NCBI GenBank assembly: GCA_035934385.1
Contig: DASYXY010000005.1
Coordinates: forward strand, 1-21,320
DNA: 21,320 nucleotides
Direction of reading: 5' to 3'
DNA from: CF-118 sp035934385
GTDB lineage: Bacteria > Chloroflexota > Dormibacteria > Dormibacterales > Dormibacteraceae
The position numbers were made by a program, and so were the translations under genes. Shown here piece after piece: positions 1 through 6,865 of this stretch (position 1 is the stretch's first letter; every line of letters starts with the position of its first letter). The notes beneath the pieces were generated by a model, which saw nothing but the letters and a program-made list of their open reading frames with translations, searched no databases and was not told the DNA's origin.

Positions 1-344
1 AGTCGGGGCCGTGTCTCAGTCCCCGTGTGGCTGGTCGTCCTCTCAGACCAGCTACCCGTCATCGCCTCGGTAGGCCGTTACCCCACCGACTAGCTGATAG
101 GCCGCGGGCCCACCCCATCGTGCATTGCTGCTTTCTTCACCAGCCATGCGACCGGTGACGACATGCGGTATTAGCATCGGTTTCCCGGTGTTATCCCCCG
201 CGATAGGAAAGGTTGCCCACGTGTTACTCACCCGTTCGCCGCTAGGAACTCACCTCCCTTGCGGGAGATAAGCCCTCGCTCGACTTGCATGTGTTATGCG
301 CGCCGCCAGCGTTAACCCTGAGCCAGGATCAAACTCTCCGTCCA
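1..344 (-). rRNA. rrs: 16S ribosomal RNA, 5' part (cut by window edge)
   Basis: Read on the minus strand this begins with the universal 16S start (AGAGTTTGATCCTGGCTCAG, complement of 318-337). It continues through ACATGCAAGTCGAGCG, GTGAGTAACACGTGGGCAACC, the TAATACCGCATG region, GGTAGCTGGTCTGAGAGGA and CACGGGGACTGAGACACGG near the edge. Only about the first 344 nt are present; the rest lies beyond position 1. The 5' end is placed 7 nt before AGAGTTTGATC by analogy with E. coli. The opening AGGGTTAACGCTGGCGGCGC differs from the usual actinobacterial and proteobacterial GACGAACGCTGGCGG, which supports a less common phylum. The exact affiliation cannot be decided by eye. Confidence 0.97.
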
Positions 345-369
345 AAACGGAGGACCCAAGGATTCATCC

Positions 370-394
370 CTGAGTACTCAGACTCTCAGAGTCT
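370..394. repeat. two abutting palindromes in the 16S leader
   Basis: CTGAGTACTCAG (370-381) is a perfect 12-bp palindrome. It runs directly into AGACTCTCAGAGTCT (380-394), which has 7-bp arms around one central base. Both lie between boxA and the 16S 5' end. They could form part of the leader strand that pairs with sequence 3' of 16S for RNase III processing, or local hairpins. The 3' flank is outside the window, so the role is unknown. Confidence 0.5.
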
Positions 395-409
395 TTCCCA
401 CTCTTCAGT

Positions 410-421
410 TGTCAAAGTGCT
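410..421 (-). promoter_or_regulatory. rrn leader boxA-like antitermination element
   Basis: The minus strand reads AGCACTTTGACA followed by ACTGA, close to the bacterial rrn boxA consensus TGCTCTTTAACA (NusB/NusE binding). It lies about 66 nt upstream of the 16S 5' end and about 70 nt downstream of the inferred transcription start, where boxA normally sits. Its identity is inferred from motif and position only. Confidence 0.6.
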
Positions 422-490
422 GGCCCCTCGCGACCATGTCTCCTACCCCCTTTAGGGCGCACGAAACCTTCCTGTCGGAGGAACCGGCGA

Positions 491-520
491 ATTGTACCGG
501 TCGACGGGGCCCTATTGCAA
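491..520 (-). promoter_or_regulatory. rRNA operon promoter (-35 TTGCAA, -10 TACAAT)
   Basis: On the minus strand TTGCAA (complement of 515-520) and TACAAT (complement of 491-496) are separated by 18 bp, a good sigma70/SigA-type promoter. It is about 140 nt upstream of the 16S 5' end. The gene upstream stops at 512-514, so the spacer contains its TAG and the -35 box overlaps its last two codons. Transcription would start near 484. Confidence 0.7.
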
Positions 521-1057
521 GGCGGGCTGTGTAGCCGCCCGAGAGGTCGTGCCGCCGGCTCGCAGCAGCCGCCACTCCGACACACCTAGCCAGACCGCCC
601 AGACACCGTACAGCGTGAGCGCCAGGGCCAGGAGGCCGGCGCCCACGAGACCCGGGGCCAATGTGGCCGCGAGCGGCAGGAGGGCGGCGACCAGACCAGC
701 TCCGGCCATGACCGGGTTGAACCGCCGCGCCCGGAGCCCCACCGCGTTGGTCGCCACCATGTAGCCCCCGAACCCTAGAAACGCAATTGTGTCGATCAGC
801 GCGTACGTGGATTGGCTCGCCGTGCTGCCGACCACCAGCAATCCGGCGCCCGCCGCGAGAGCGCCGAGCCCTCCTAACACGGCCCACCACGGCCGAAGGT
901 GGAGCTGCACCACCGCAAGCGACACCGTGAGGACGACCGCGGCCAACACGTACATAACGATCAGCCCGGACAAGACTTCGGTCTCAGCCAGCGCCCACGC
1001 CGGCGGAGCATTCGTGGCGAGATCTGTCTGCAGCCCGCCACTAAAAGCGAACATCAC
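512..1057 (-). CDS. hypothetical multi-pass membrane protein upstream of 16S
   Basis: I do not recognise a family. The 181-aa product is almost entirely hydrophobic, with about five predicted membrane helices: roughly residues 30-50, 55-76, 85-106, 116-136 and 137-158. The polar tail is rich in Thr, Ser and Ala. The listed start is a GTG followed at once by ATG, with no Shine-Dalgarno. The frame stays open upstream to the recR stop and encodes a further hydrophobic stretch (GLTLVVAAAYFV) before the GTG. The true start is therefore probably further up, perhaps CTG at 1118-1120 or 1085-1087, which would complete a first membrane helix. It follows recR in the same frame and ends inside the rrn promoter. 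Its place matches that of the membrane protein gene bofA in B. subtilis, but I see no similarity to BofA. Coding status is supported by consistent hydrophobic segmentation only. Confidence 0.7.
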   Translation of the reverse strand: MMFAFSGGLQTDLATNAPPAWALAETEVLSGLIVMYVLAAVVLTVSLAVVQLHLRPWWAVLGGLGALAAGAGLLVVGSTASQSTYALIDTIAFLGFGGYMVATNAVGLRARRFNPVMAGAGLVAALLPLAATLAPGLVGAGLLALALTLYGVWAVWLGVSEWRLLRAGGTTSRAATQPALQ

Positions 1058-1165
1058 GAAGTAGGCCGCGGCAACGACCAGTGTCAGGCCGGTGTCCGGC
1101 CGGACAGCGTCACGACCCAGGCAGCTAGACGCTGGAACACGCCAGCACTGTAGGCGCGAGGGACG

Positions 1166-1765
1166 TCAGAACGCGCGTCTACCGGTGATCGCCCTCGCCA
1201 GGGTGAGCTCGTCTGCGTATTCGAGATCGCCGCCCACCGGCAGGCCGTGGGCCGGCCGCGTGACCTGCACCCCCAGCGGGGCCAGCGCCCGCTGCAGGTA
1301 CACGGCAGTCGCCTCGCCCTCGATGTCGGCGTCGGTGGCCACGATCACCTCGGCCACGCCGTCACCCCGAACGCGGTCGAGCAGCTGGGGGACGTGGATC
1401 TGGTCGGGGCCTACCCCGTCGATCGGCGAGATGACTCCGTTGAGGACGAAATACAGACCGCCAAATTCCGACGTGCGCTCGATCGCCAGCAAGTCGAGCG
1501 GAGACTCCACCACGCACAGCAGGGCCGCATCACGGCGTGCCGATGAGCAGATCGCGCACAGGCTGCCCTCCGCGATGTTGTAGCAGCGCTCGCAGAATCC
1601 GATCCGCGCCTTCATGTCGAGGATCGCCTGGGCGAGGGATTCGGTCCGCAGCCGGTCGGCGCGCAGCATGTGAAACGCGAGGCGCTGCGCCGTCTTCGGT
1701 CCGACCCCAGGCAGCCGCGACAGCTCGGCGATCAGCCTCTCGAGTGGCTCCGGCAGCTGAGGCAC
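1166..1765 (-). CDS. recR: recombination protein RecR
   Basis: RecR acts with RecO and RecF in loading RecA at gaps during recombinational repair. The 199-aa length is typical. The N-terminal helix-hairpin-helix is visible as RLPGVGPKTAQRLAFHML (17-34). A C4 zinc finger follows, formed by C58, C61, C70 and C73. Next comes a Toprim domain with the acidic VVESPLDLLAIE and ATDADIEGEATA motifs, and the C-terminal GLPVGGDLEYADELTLARAI characteristic of RecR. The start is GTG at 1763-1765, preceded by AAGGA about 8-10 nt upstream, which overlaps the ybaB stop. It is part of the dnaX-ybaB-recR operon, with a 13-bp gap to ybaB, a conserved arrangement in many bacteria. Confidence 0.97.
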   Translation of the reverse strand: MPQLPEPLERLIAELSRLPGVGPKTAQRLAFHMLRADRLRTESLAQAILDMKARIGFCERCYNIAEGSLCAICSSARRDAALLCVVESPLDLLAIERTSEFGGLYFVLNGVISPIDGVGPDQIHVPQLLDRVRGDGVAEVIVATDADIEGEATAVYLQRALAPLGVQVTRPAHGLPVGGDLEYADELTLARAITGRRAF

Positions 1766-1778
1766 GCTCGCGTCCTTC

Positions 1779-2090
1779 TTACTGCAGCAATCCCGGCGGG
1801 AGACCGAGGCCGCTCGTCACGGCCTGCATCTTGGTGGCCTGGAGCGCACGTGATTTCTCCAGTGCCTCGTTGATGGCGGCCAGGATCAGGTCCTGGAGCA
1901 TGTCGACGTCTTCCGTCGCGCCAGGATCCACCTGTACCGAGACAACCTTCTGCGCGCCAGTCGCAACCACCCGCACCGCGCCGCCGCCGGAGGCGGCCTC
2001 GACCGTCTCCTCTTCGAGCTCTTTCTGAACCTTGGCCATGCGGTCCTGCATCTGCTGGACCTGGCGCAGCATTTTCATCGGGTCCTTCAT
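1779..2090 (-). CDS. ybaB: YbaB/EbfC family nucleoid-associated protein
   Basis: This small dimeric DNA-binding protein of the YbaB/EbfC family is nearly always encoded between dnaX and recR. The 103-aa product has the typical pattern. An N-terminal amphipathic, Met/Gln-rich helix (MLRQVQQMQDRMAKVQKELE) is followed by a beta strand region with V-x-V-D-P. A C-terminal helix (DLILAAINEALEKSRALQA) and a Gly/Pro/Leu tail (GLGLPPGLLQ) complete it. The start ATG (2088-2090) overlaps the dnaX stop as ATGA, indicating translational coupling. An internal Met at residue 5 is a less likely start. Confidence 0.95.
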   Translation of the reverse strand: MKDPMKMLRQVQQMQDRMAKVQKELEEETVEAASGGGAVRVVATGAQKVVSVQVDPGATEDVDMLQDLILAAINEALEKSRALQATKMQAVTSGLGLPPGLLQ

Positions 2091-3544
2091 TCTGAGATGT
2101 CTTTGACGCGGGTCACGCGTCCGTCGAACCGGCGCACGACCTCGCGGACGAAGGGGTCATCCTCCGCGCTCGCTGCCTTCGCCGTGCGCGCGGGCTCCGG
2201 GGCGACATCGCGCAGCCGGTAGTCGATCCTCACTCCGTCGCCGAGCCACTCGCGGACCAGCGGCAGCAGCTGCGATGACTGTTCCTGCGCTTTCTTGTGA
2301 TGAAAGCCGTAACGGAACCACAGCACCAGGATCGAGCCCGAAACCTCAGGCTGCGCGTCCAGATACGCGGCGCGCACGGTGCGGTTGAGCTTTTCGAGCA
2401 CGCCTGTCCATCCCGAAATTGACTCGAGTGCCGGCTCTCGCACTGTTTCAACGGGCGCTGGGACCTCGAGTGCCGGCACTCGCACAGGTGCATCCGCCTC
2501 AGGTGTCAGCTCGACCGCGAGACGGGCGAGTGTGGCCTCGACCAGGAAGCGAGGCTCGGCATGACGGCGTACCTCGCCGTCGAGATGCAGCAGAGCGTCG
2601 AGGACAGCTGATAACCTGCGCGCGGTCGCTCGGTCCTGCGCCGAAACGGCGGCCACGAGGCGGTCACGGCAACCTTCCATCAAACCCCGCACGACCTGGC
2701 GCAGCTCGGCCCCCGCGGCGTAGACCCGACTCAGCTCCTCGAGCGCTTCGGCGGCGCGGCCCGCGAGCACGTCGGCCAGCAGGCCGTCGAGCAGCCTCGG
2801 ATCGGCGATGCCGAGTAAAGACCGCGCGGCCTCGAGGCTGATCGGTCCTTCGGCGAGCGGCACGAGCTGGTCGAGCAGGCCGACCGCGTCGCGCATGGAC
2901 CCCTGCGCCGTGCGCGCGATGAGCTGCATCGCCTCGGTATCGACGTTCAGTTTCTCAGTCGACGCGATGTGCGAGAGTCGCGCGACGATCTGGTCCTCCG
3001 TGAGCCTTCGGAACACGAACTGCTGGCAACGACCGATGACTGTCAGCGGAATCTTCTGCGCGTCCGTGGTGCAGAGCACGAACACGACATGCGGTGGCGG
3101 CTCCTCGAGAGTCTTGAGTAGCGCGTTGAACGCCGGCTCGGTGAGCATGTGGGCCTCGTCGATGATGTAGATCTTCTTCGGGCCGAGCGCCGGGGCGAGG
3201 TTCACCTTCTCCCGCAGGTCGCGGATCTCGTCGATGCCGCGATTCGACGCCGCATCGATCTCGATGAGATCGAGCGCGGACCCCGCCGTCATCTCGACGC
3301 ACGACTGACACTGGTTGCAGGGTTCCGCAGTGTCGGGCTTGCGGCCGGTGCAGTTGACCGCCTTCGCGAGCAAGCGTGCGGCGGACGTCTTGCCGGTCCC
3401 GCGGCTGCCGCTGAAGAGGTACGCATGCGCCACGCGGCCCCCGATGATGGCGCCCTGGAGGGCGCGCGACGCGGCGTCCTGGCCGACCAGGTCGGCGAAC
3501 GTCTGCGACCGGTACTTGCGGTAGAGCGACTGGTATTCGTTCAT
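2087..3544 (-). CDS. dnaX: DNA polymerase III subunit gamma/tau
   Basis: This is the clamp-loader ATPase of the replicative polymerase. The 485-aa product opens with the family signature YRKYRSQTFADLVGQD. It has a Walker A motif GSRGTGKT (46-53), a zinc-binding set at C65, C76, C79 and C82, and Walker B with DEAH (129-132). TLEEPPPHVVFVLCTT and the sensor region GRCQQFVFRR follow. Domain III is present, and the C-terminal part (about 350-485) is shorter than in E. coli tau. No poly-A slippery site for a gamma form was seen. Start is ATG at 3542-3544, only 12 nt after the SRP RNA 3' end, so the two are probably transcribed together. It ends in an ATGA overlap with ybaB. Confidence 0.97.
   Translation of the reverse strand: MNEYQSLYRKYRSQTFADLVGQDAASRALQGAIIGGRVAHAYLFSGSRGTGKTSAARLLAKAVNCTGRKPDTAEPCNQCQSCVEMTAGSALDLIEIDAASNRGIDEIRDLREKVNLAPALGPKKIYIIDEAHMLTEPAFNALLKTLEEPPPHVVFVLCTTDAQKIPLTVIGRCQQFVFRRLTEDQIVARLSHIASTEKLNVDTEAMQLIARTAQGSMRDAVGLLDQLVPLAEGPISLEAARSLLGIADPRLLDGLLADVLAGRAAEALEELSRVYAAGAELRQVVRGLMEGCRDRLVAAVSAQDRATARRLSAVLDALLHLDGEVRRHAEPRFLVEATLARLAVELTPEADAPVRVPALEVPAPVETVREPALESISGWTGVLEKLNRTVRAAYLDAQPEVSGSILVLWFRYGFHHKKAQEQSSQLLPLVREWLGDGVRIDYRLRDVAPEPARTAKAASAEDDPFVREVVRRFDGRVTRVKDISE
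2423..2485. repeat. 21-bp direct repeat within the dnaX linker
   Basis: CTCGAGTGCCGGC(T/A)CTCGCAC occurs at 2423-2443 and 2465-2485 with one mismatch and a 42-bp period. It encodes two copies of V-R-x-P-A-L-E in the linker between the DnaX collar region and the C-terminal domain. It keeps the frame and looks like a small in-frame duplication. Confidence 0.6.
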
Positions 3545-3555
3545 GACCTCTTAGT

Positions 3556-3824
3556 GGCCGCGCACCCTCGCCTCGATCGAAGATCCCCAGCTGCGCCGCG
3601 CTCGCCGGCTCCGGCCAGGATGGCTGCGGCACCCCCGGGAGCTCTCCTTACCGCTGCTTCCTTCCGGACCTGACGGGGTTCGGAGACCCGAGCTGCGCAG
3701 GTCCCAACCTTCAACGCCGTCTCCCACGGCCAGTTCTGCGAATCCAGACCTCAACGAAGGAATTCGGTCCGGCTAAGGCGGATTGCCGGTGCAGGGTACC
3801 GCCAGCACCCCACTTAGCGCGGCC
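3556..3824 (-). ncRNA. ffs: large (Alu-containing) bacterial SRP RNA
   Basis: The S domain is unmistakable: GGTCCGGAAGGAAGCAGC (complement of 3653-3670) carries the GGAA tetraloop and the Ffh-binding loop, followed by GTGCCGCAG. Upstream on the minus strand is a full Alu domain of the Bacillus type, with GGTGCTGGCGGTACCCTGCA, GGCAATCCGCCTTAGCC and GGACCGAATTCC. These align well with B. subtilis scRNA. The ends are set by an 8-bp terminal helix: GGCCGCGC (3817-3824) pairs perfectly with GCGCGGCC (3556-3563), giving 269 nt against about 270 in B. subtilis. It starts 11 nt after the CDP-alcohol phosphatidyltransferase stop and ends 12 nt before the dnaX ATG. The RNA guides ribosomes with membrane-protein nascent chains to FtsY/SecYEG. 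Confidence 0.95.
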
Positions 3825-3831
3825 GACAGCA

Positions 3832-3837
3832 AGTCTA
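3832..3837 (-). promoter_or_regulatory. possible -10 element for the SRP RNA (TAGACT)
   Basis: On the minus strand TAGACT overlaps the stop codon of the upstream gene and lies 7 nt before the inferred RNA 5' end, correct spacing for a -10 hexamer. No convincing -35 box is seen about 17 bp upstream, so the promoter is tentative. Read-through from the pbp operon is the alternative. Confidence 0.3.
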
Positions 3838-4524
3838 CGCGCGGCCCGTTGTCGAAGCCTGCTGCCGCAGAACGAAGGCGAGATGCACGAACGTCGCCAA
3901 TGTCGCGATCGGGATCACGACCTCCGCGCCGATGACGAGATTATTGGGATCAAGGCCAAGACCCCGAAGCAGGGCCACGCCGCCTATGAGCACAAGGTTG
4001 AGCGTGGTCGAGATCTGGCCGGTCACCGTGTGGCGAAACTCGAGCGTTCGATGGCGTAGCACGAGCACCGCCCCGCCCAGGCTTGGCAGGACGTACCGCG
4101 CCAACGCCACCAGCGCCAGCCAGAGCGGAATCGCACCGGCAGCCGTGAGACCAAAGCCCATCGCGCCGATGAAGATCCCGTCCACCACGGGGTCGAGGCC
4201 GCCGCCGAAGCTCGACACACCGTGCGTGCGCCGCGCTATGGTGCCATCGACGAGATCGGTAAGACCTGCGACCGCGACGGTCACCGCCAGCGGACCGAAC
4301 CCGCCAAGCGACATCGCATAGACCAGCGCCGGCGCGGCCAGGTACGCGCGCGCCAGCGTGACCTGGTTGGCGATTCCGGGGATGAACGCCCCGACCGCGG
4401 CTACAAGCAAGACCCACGCGCTGACAAGGAGCGGTGGAGCCGGCTGCCCGCTAAGCCACGCCCACGCGAGGCCGGCACCGGCATAGACCACGCTCGCCGC
4501 GATGGCGGCGCGGGTCGCGTGCAT
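3835..4524 (-). CDS. CDP-alcohol phosphatidyltransferase family protein
   Basis: This integral membrane enzyme family transfers a phosphatidyl group from CDP-diacylglycerol to an alcohol acceptor (glycerol phosphate, inositol phosphate or similar). In the 229-aa product the complete CDP-AP motif D-x2-D-G-x2-A-R-x8-G-x3-D-x3-D runs from D90 to D115, with D90, D93, G94, A97, R98, G107, D111 and D115. It is preceded by the usual N-x2-T-x2-R (N53, T56, R59). About six membrane helices surround it. The start ATG (4522-4524) shares its A with the stop of the upstream PBP gene (TGATG), so the two are translationally coupled. The frame is open upstream to 4887, but that stretch lies inside the PBP gene and is rejected. 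The acceptor cannot be told from sequence; a PgsA-like phosphatidylglycerophosphate synthase is one option. Confidence 0.9.
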   Translation of the reverse strand: MHATRAAIAASVVYAGAGLAWAWLSGQPAPPLLVSAWVLLVAAVGAFIPGIANQVTLARAYLAAPALVYAMSLGGFGPLAVTVAVAGLTDLVDGTIARRTHGVSSFGGGLDPVVDGIFIGAMGFGLTAAGAIPLWLALVALARYVLPSLGGAVLVLRHRTLEFRHTVTGQISTTLNLVLIGGVALLRGLGLDPNNLVIGAEVVIPIATLATFVHLAFVLRQQASTTGRA

Positions 4525-6770
4525 CAGTGAGGAGGGCTGGGGCTCGGATTCGGCGACGGGGACGGCGACGGGACCGGCGCGACGTATGGAGTCTCTCCCG
4601 GGTATGGATTCTTGCCGCACTGGTACGTCGGCTCGCCAAAGCCTTTGAGGAAGATCTCGTTGTAGCCGCCGGTGGCGACCAGCCCTCCGTCGTACTTGCA
4701 CACCTGGTCGGTGACTACGCCGAATGGCGCTTTCCACGCGGCCGGCCACGGATGTGAGGAGTAGTACGCGTCCAGGAAGGGCTTCCACACGCCGACGCCG
4801 ACATCCTCGCCGAAAAGCACCGCCGTGGGGCACTGCCAGCCGGACGGCGGAAAGTTGGTCGCGTAACGCGCGTATCCCGACAGGCACTTCGGTCCGGCGT
4901 CGATGTGCATCAGCGACGCCGCCACCGCGAGGTTTGGCGTGTAGCCGACGTAAATCGAGCCCGTGTACGCCTCGGTGGTCCCCGACTTGCCGGCCACCGG
5001 CCGGCTGCCAAGCGCACCCAGGTACGTCTTCACGGGGCCGCGCAGCAGGTCAGTCATCAAATACGCGAGGTCGGGCGAGATCACCTGCACATGCTCGGCG
5101 TTGGGATCGAAGCTCTCGAGCGCGCGGCCGGACGGGTCCGTGACCTTGAGCACAGAGTGCGGGCTCACTCGATAGCCGCCGTTGTCGAACGCGCTGTACG
5201 CGGCGAGGTGCTCGGCCATCGACAGCGGGTCGTGACCCAGGGTGGTCGCGATTCCGTCGATGTTTTCGAGCGACGCTGTCACGCCGAGCCGGCGCATGAA
5301 GTCTGCCACTCGAGCCCCGCCCTCGGCGCTGTAGGTCCATAGCGCCGGCAGGTTGCGCGACTGCGCGAGCGCGGTGCGCAGAGGGATCCATCCCTCGTGT
5401 TTCGCGTCCCAATCGCTGAACGTGTGGCCGGCGATGGAGGAATTGGCATCGTTGAGCAGCGTCGCGGGGTTGACAAGGCCGGCTTCGAGCGCGGCGCCAT
5501 ACGTGTAGACCTTGAACGAGGAACCGACGCCGCGCCATCCGAGCGGGTCGATCCCGGTCAGGTTGACCTGGCCGCGTATCGCGTCGTTGTTGTAGTCGGC
5601 GCTGCCGACCATCGCGAGGATCTCGCCGTCGCTGGGATTCATCACAAGCATCGCGCCAGTGTTCACCGCGCGTGAGCGATACCGCTGCACACCGGCCTTG
5701 ACCCATTTGTCCGCCAGTGCTTGCGTGCCGAGGTCGAGCGTGGTCGTGATGGTCAGGCCGCCTTCGTAAAGCGCGGTCGGCCCATAGCGTTGCAGCGCGT
5801 ACTGCTTGACATAGTCGACGAAGTGGGCCGTAAGCGGATTCGGCGACGGCGGCGCGGCTTTGTGCGCCGCGATCATCTTCTCGATCAGGTCGCTTCGATA
5901 CAGCGAGTCCGCCTGGCTCGCGCTGAGGTCGCCCACAGTCACGACACCGTCGAGCACCTGGCGCCATCGCTCCTTGACCGCTTGCAGCTGGTCGGGCGTG
6001 CCGAAGGGGTCGTACAGCGCGGGCGCCTGCGGCAGACCCGCGAGGAACGTCGCCTCCGCCCAGCTCAGGTCGGACGCATGCACTCCGAAATACGTCTCGG
6101 CGGCCGCCTCCGCGCCCCACGCGCTGTTGCCGTAGTTGATCGTGTTGAGGTACAGCTCGAGGATCTGCTGCTTTGTGTAACGCCGCTCCATCTCTTCCGC
6201 GAGGACAAGCTCGCGGAACTTGCGACTGACGGTTCGGCTCTGCGCCTCGGCTGTATCGAGCACGTCGTTCTTGACCACTTGCTCCGTGATCGTCGAACCG
6301 CCCAACGTCGACGAGCGGTGGGTGAGGTCGTAAACGATGGCGATGACGAGGCGCCTGTAGTCGACGCCCGAGTTGGAGTAGAACGTGCGGTCTTCGGTGT
6401 CGATCGTCGCCGCCTGCAGGTTCTTGCTGACCTTGCTCAGCGGCACGACAGTGCGGTTCTGGTGGTAGACCGCTGCGATCAGGTTGCCGTTGCGGTCGAC
6501 GATGCGTGTGGTCTGCAGCAGCTTCGACGATTGGAGCTGATCGATCGAAGGCAGGTCGCCGGCGAAGTAGTCGACGATGCCGATCGTGCCCCCGGTGCCG
6601 AGGAGTCCCACGGCCGACAGGGCGATCACCGCCACCAGCGACACACGCAGCATCCACGCGCGCGAACCGCGGCGATGAGAGCGGCCCGAACGCGCGCGGC
6701 GGCGCGTCTTGGCCTGGGCTGCCTCCCGACGGAGCTGGCGCCGGTTGCGGGCGACCGGCCGGGTATTCAT
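4524..6770 (-). CDS. class A penicillin-binding protein (transglycosylase/transpeptidase)
   Basis: This bifunctional peptidoglycan synthase acts outside the membrane. The 748-aa product has a very basic N-terminus (about 10 Arg/Lys in residues 4-36) and a single membrane anchor at about 40-62. The GT51 glycosyltransferase domain carries E126-D127 in TEDRTFY, GGSTITEQVVKN (158-169), RKFRELVLAEEMERRY and ILELYLNTINYGN. The transpeptidase domain has SSFK (S417/K420), SRN (471-473) and KSGTT (595-599). The usual His of the first GT motif (F-x-x-H-x-G) is Asn here. After the KSG motif comes a region with four Cys and then a Pro/Ser tail (PSPSPSPNPSPSPPH). The ATG at 6768-6770 has a strong GGAGGT 4 nt upstream. 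The phosphatidyltransferase gene is coupled downstream. Confidence 0.96.
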   Translation of the reverse strand: MNTRPVARNRRQLRREAAQAKTRRRARSGRSHRRGSRAWMLRVSLVAVIALSAVGLLGTGGTIGIVDYFAGDLPSIDQLQSSKLLQTTRIVDRNGNLIAAVYHQNRTVVPLSKVSKNLQAATIDTEDRTFYSNSGVDYRRLVIAIVYDLTHRSSTLGGSTITEQVVKNDVLDTAEAQSRTVSRKFRELVLAEEMERRYTKQQILELYLNTINYGNSAWGAEAAAETYFGVHASDLSWAEATFLAGLPQAPALYDPFGTPDQLQAVKERWRQVLDGVVTVGDLSASQADSLYRSDLIEKMIAAHKAAPPSPNPLTAHFVDYVKQYALQRYGPTALYEGGLTITTTLDLGTQALADKWVKAGVQRYRSRAVNTGAMLVMNPSDGEILAMVGSADYNNDAIRGQVNLTGIDPLGWRGVGSSFKVYTYGAALEAGLVNPATLLNDANSSIAGHTFSDWDAKHEGWIPLRTALAQSRNLPALWTYSAEGGARVADFMRRLGVTASLENIDGIATTLGHDPLSMAEHLAAYSAFDNGGYRVSPHSVLKVTDPSGRALESFDPNAEHVQVISPDLAYLMTDLLRGPVKTYLGALGSRPVAGKSGTTEAYTGSIYVGYTPNLAVAASLMHIDAGPKCLSGYARYATNFPPSGWQCPTAVLFGEDVGVGVWKPFLDAYYSSHPWPAAWKAPFGVVTDQVCKYDGGLVATGGYNEIFLKGFGEPTYQCGKNPYPGETPYVAPVPSPSPSPNPSPSPPH

Positions 6771-6781
6771 GCGACCTCCAG

Positions 6782-6814
6782 GACGATTGCTGCGACGCGT
6801 TAGAAGACGATTGC
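6782..6814. repeat. 9-bp direct repeat in the PBP 5' untranslated region
   Basis: On the minus strand GCAATCGTC occurs twice (complements of 6806-6814 and 6782-6790), 24 bp apart and just upstream of the GGAGGT ribosome site. A TAGACT sequence (complement of 6822-6827) upstream could be the -10 box. This is the only gene-free stretch (about 95 bp) between nuoN and the PBP gene. It may hold an operator, but there is no direct evidence. Confidence 0.3.
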
Positions 6815-6865
6815 GCGGGTCAGTCTACACAGAGGGCCTGCGCGAGTGGCTCAGGATCTGCCGCG

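Noticed and set aside
335..356. CTCCGT...ACGGAG hairpin at the 16S 5' end, considered as a terminator
   Set aside because: It overlaps the mature 16S start and has no following T-run, so it is not an intrinsic terminator.
405..890. 161-aa minus-strand frame through the rrn promoter and leader
   Set aside because: Low-complexity Arg/Gly product overlapping the rrn promoter, leader and the membrane gene in another frame.
1124..1147. GCTGG...CCAGC stem-loop between recR and the membrane gene
   Set aside because: The stem is only 5 bp with no T-run and lies in a stretch that is probably coding; chance is likely at this GC content.
4525..4887. N-terminal extension of the phosphatidyltransferase frame (to 350 aa)
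   Set aside because: The extension lies wholly within the PBP gene and is Arg-rich; the ATG in the TGATG overlap gives a standard family length.
5050..6657. 535-aa open frame on the minus strand, rich in Arg, Gly and Pro
   Set aside because: It is a +1/-1 frame shadow of the PBP gene, with low-complexity composition; the PBP frame has all the catalytic motifs.
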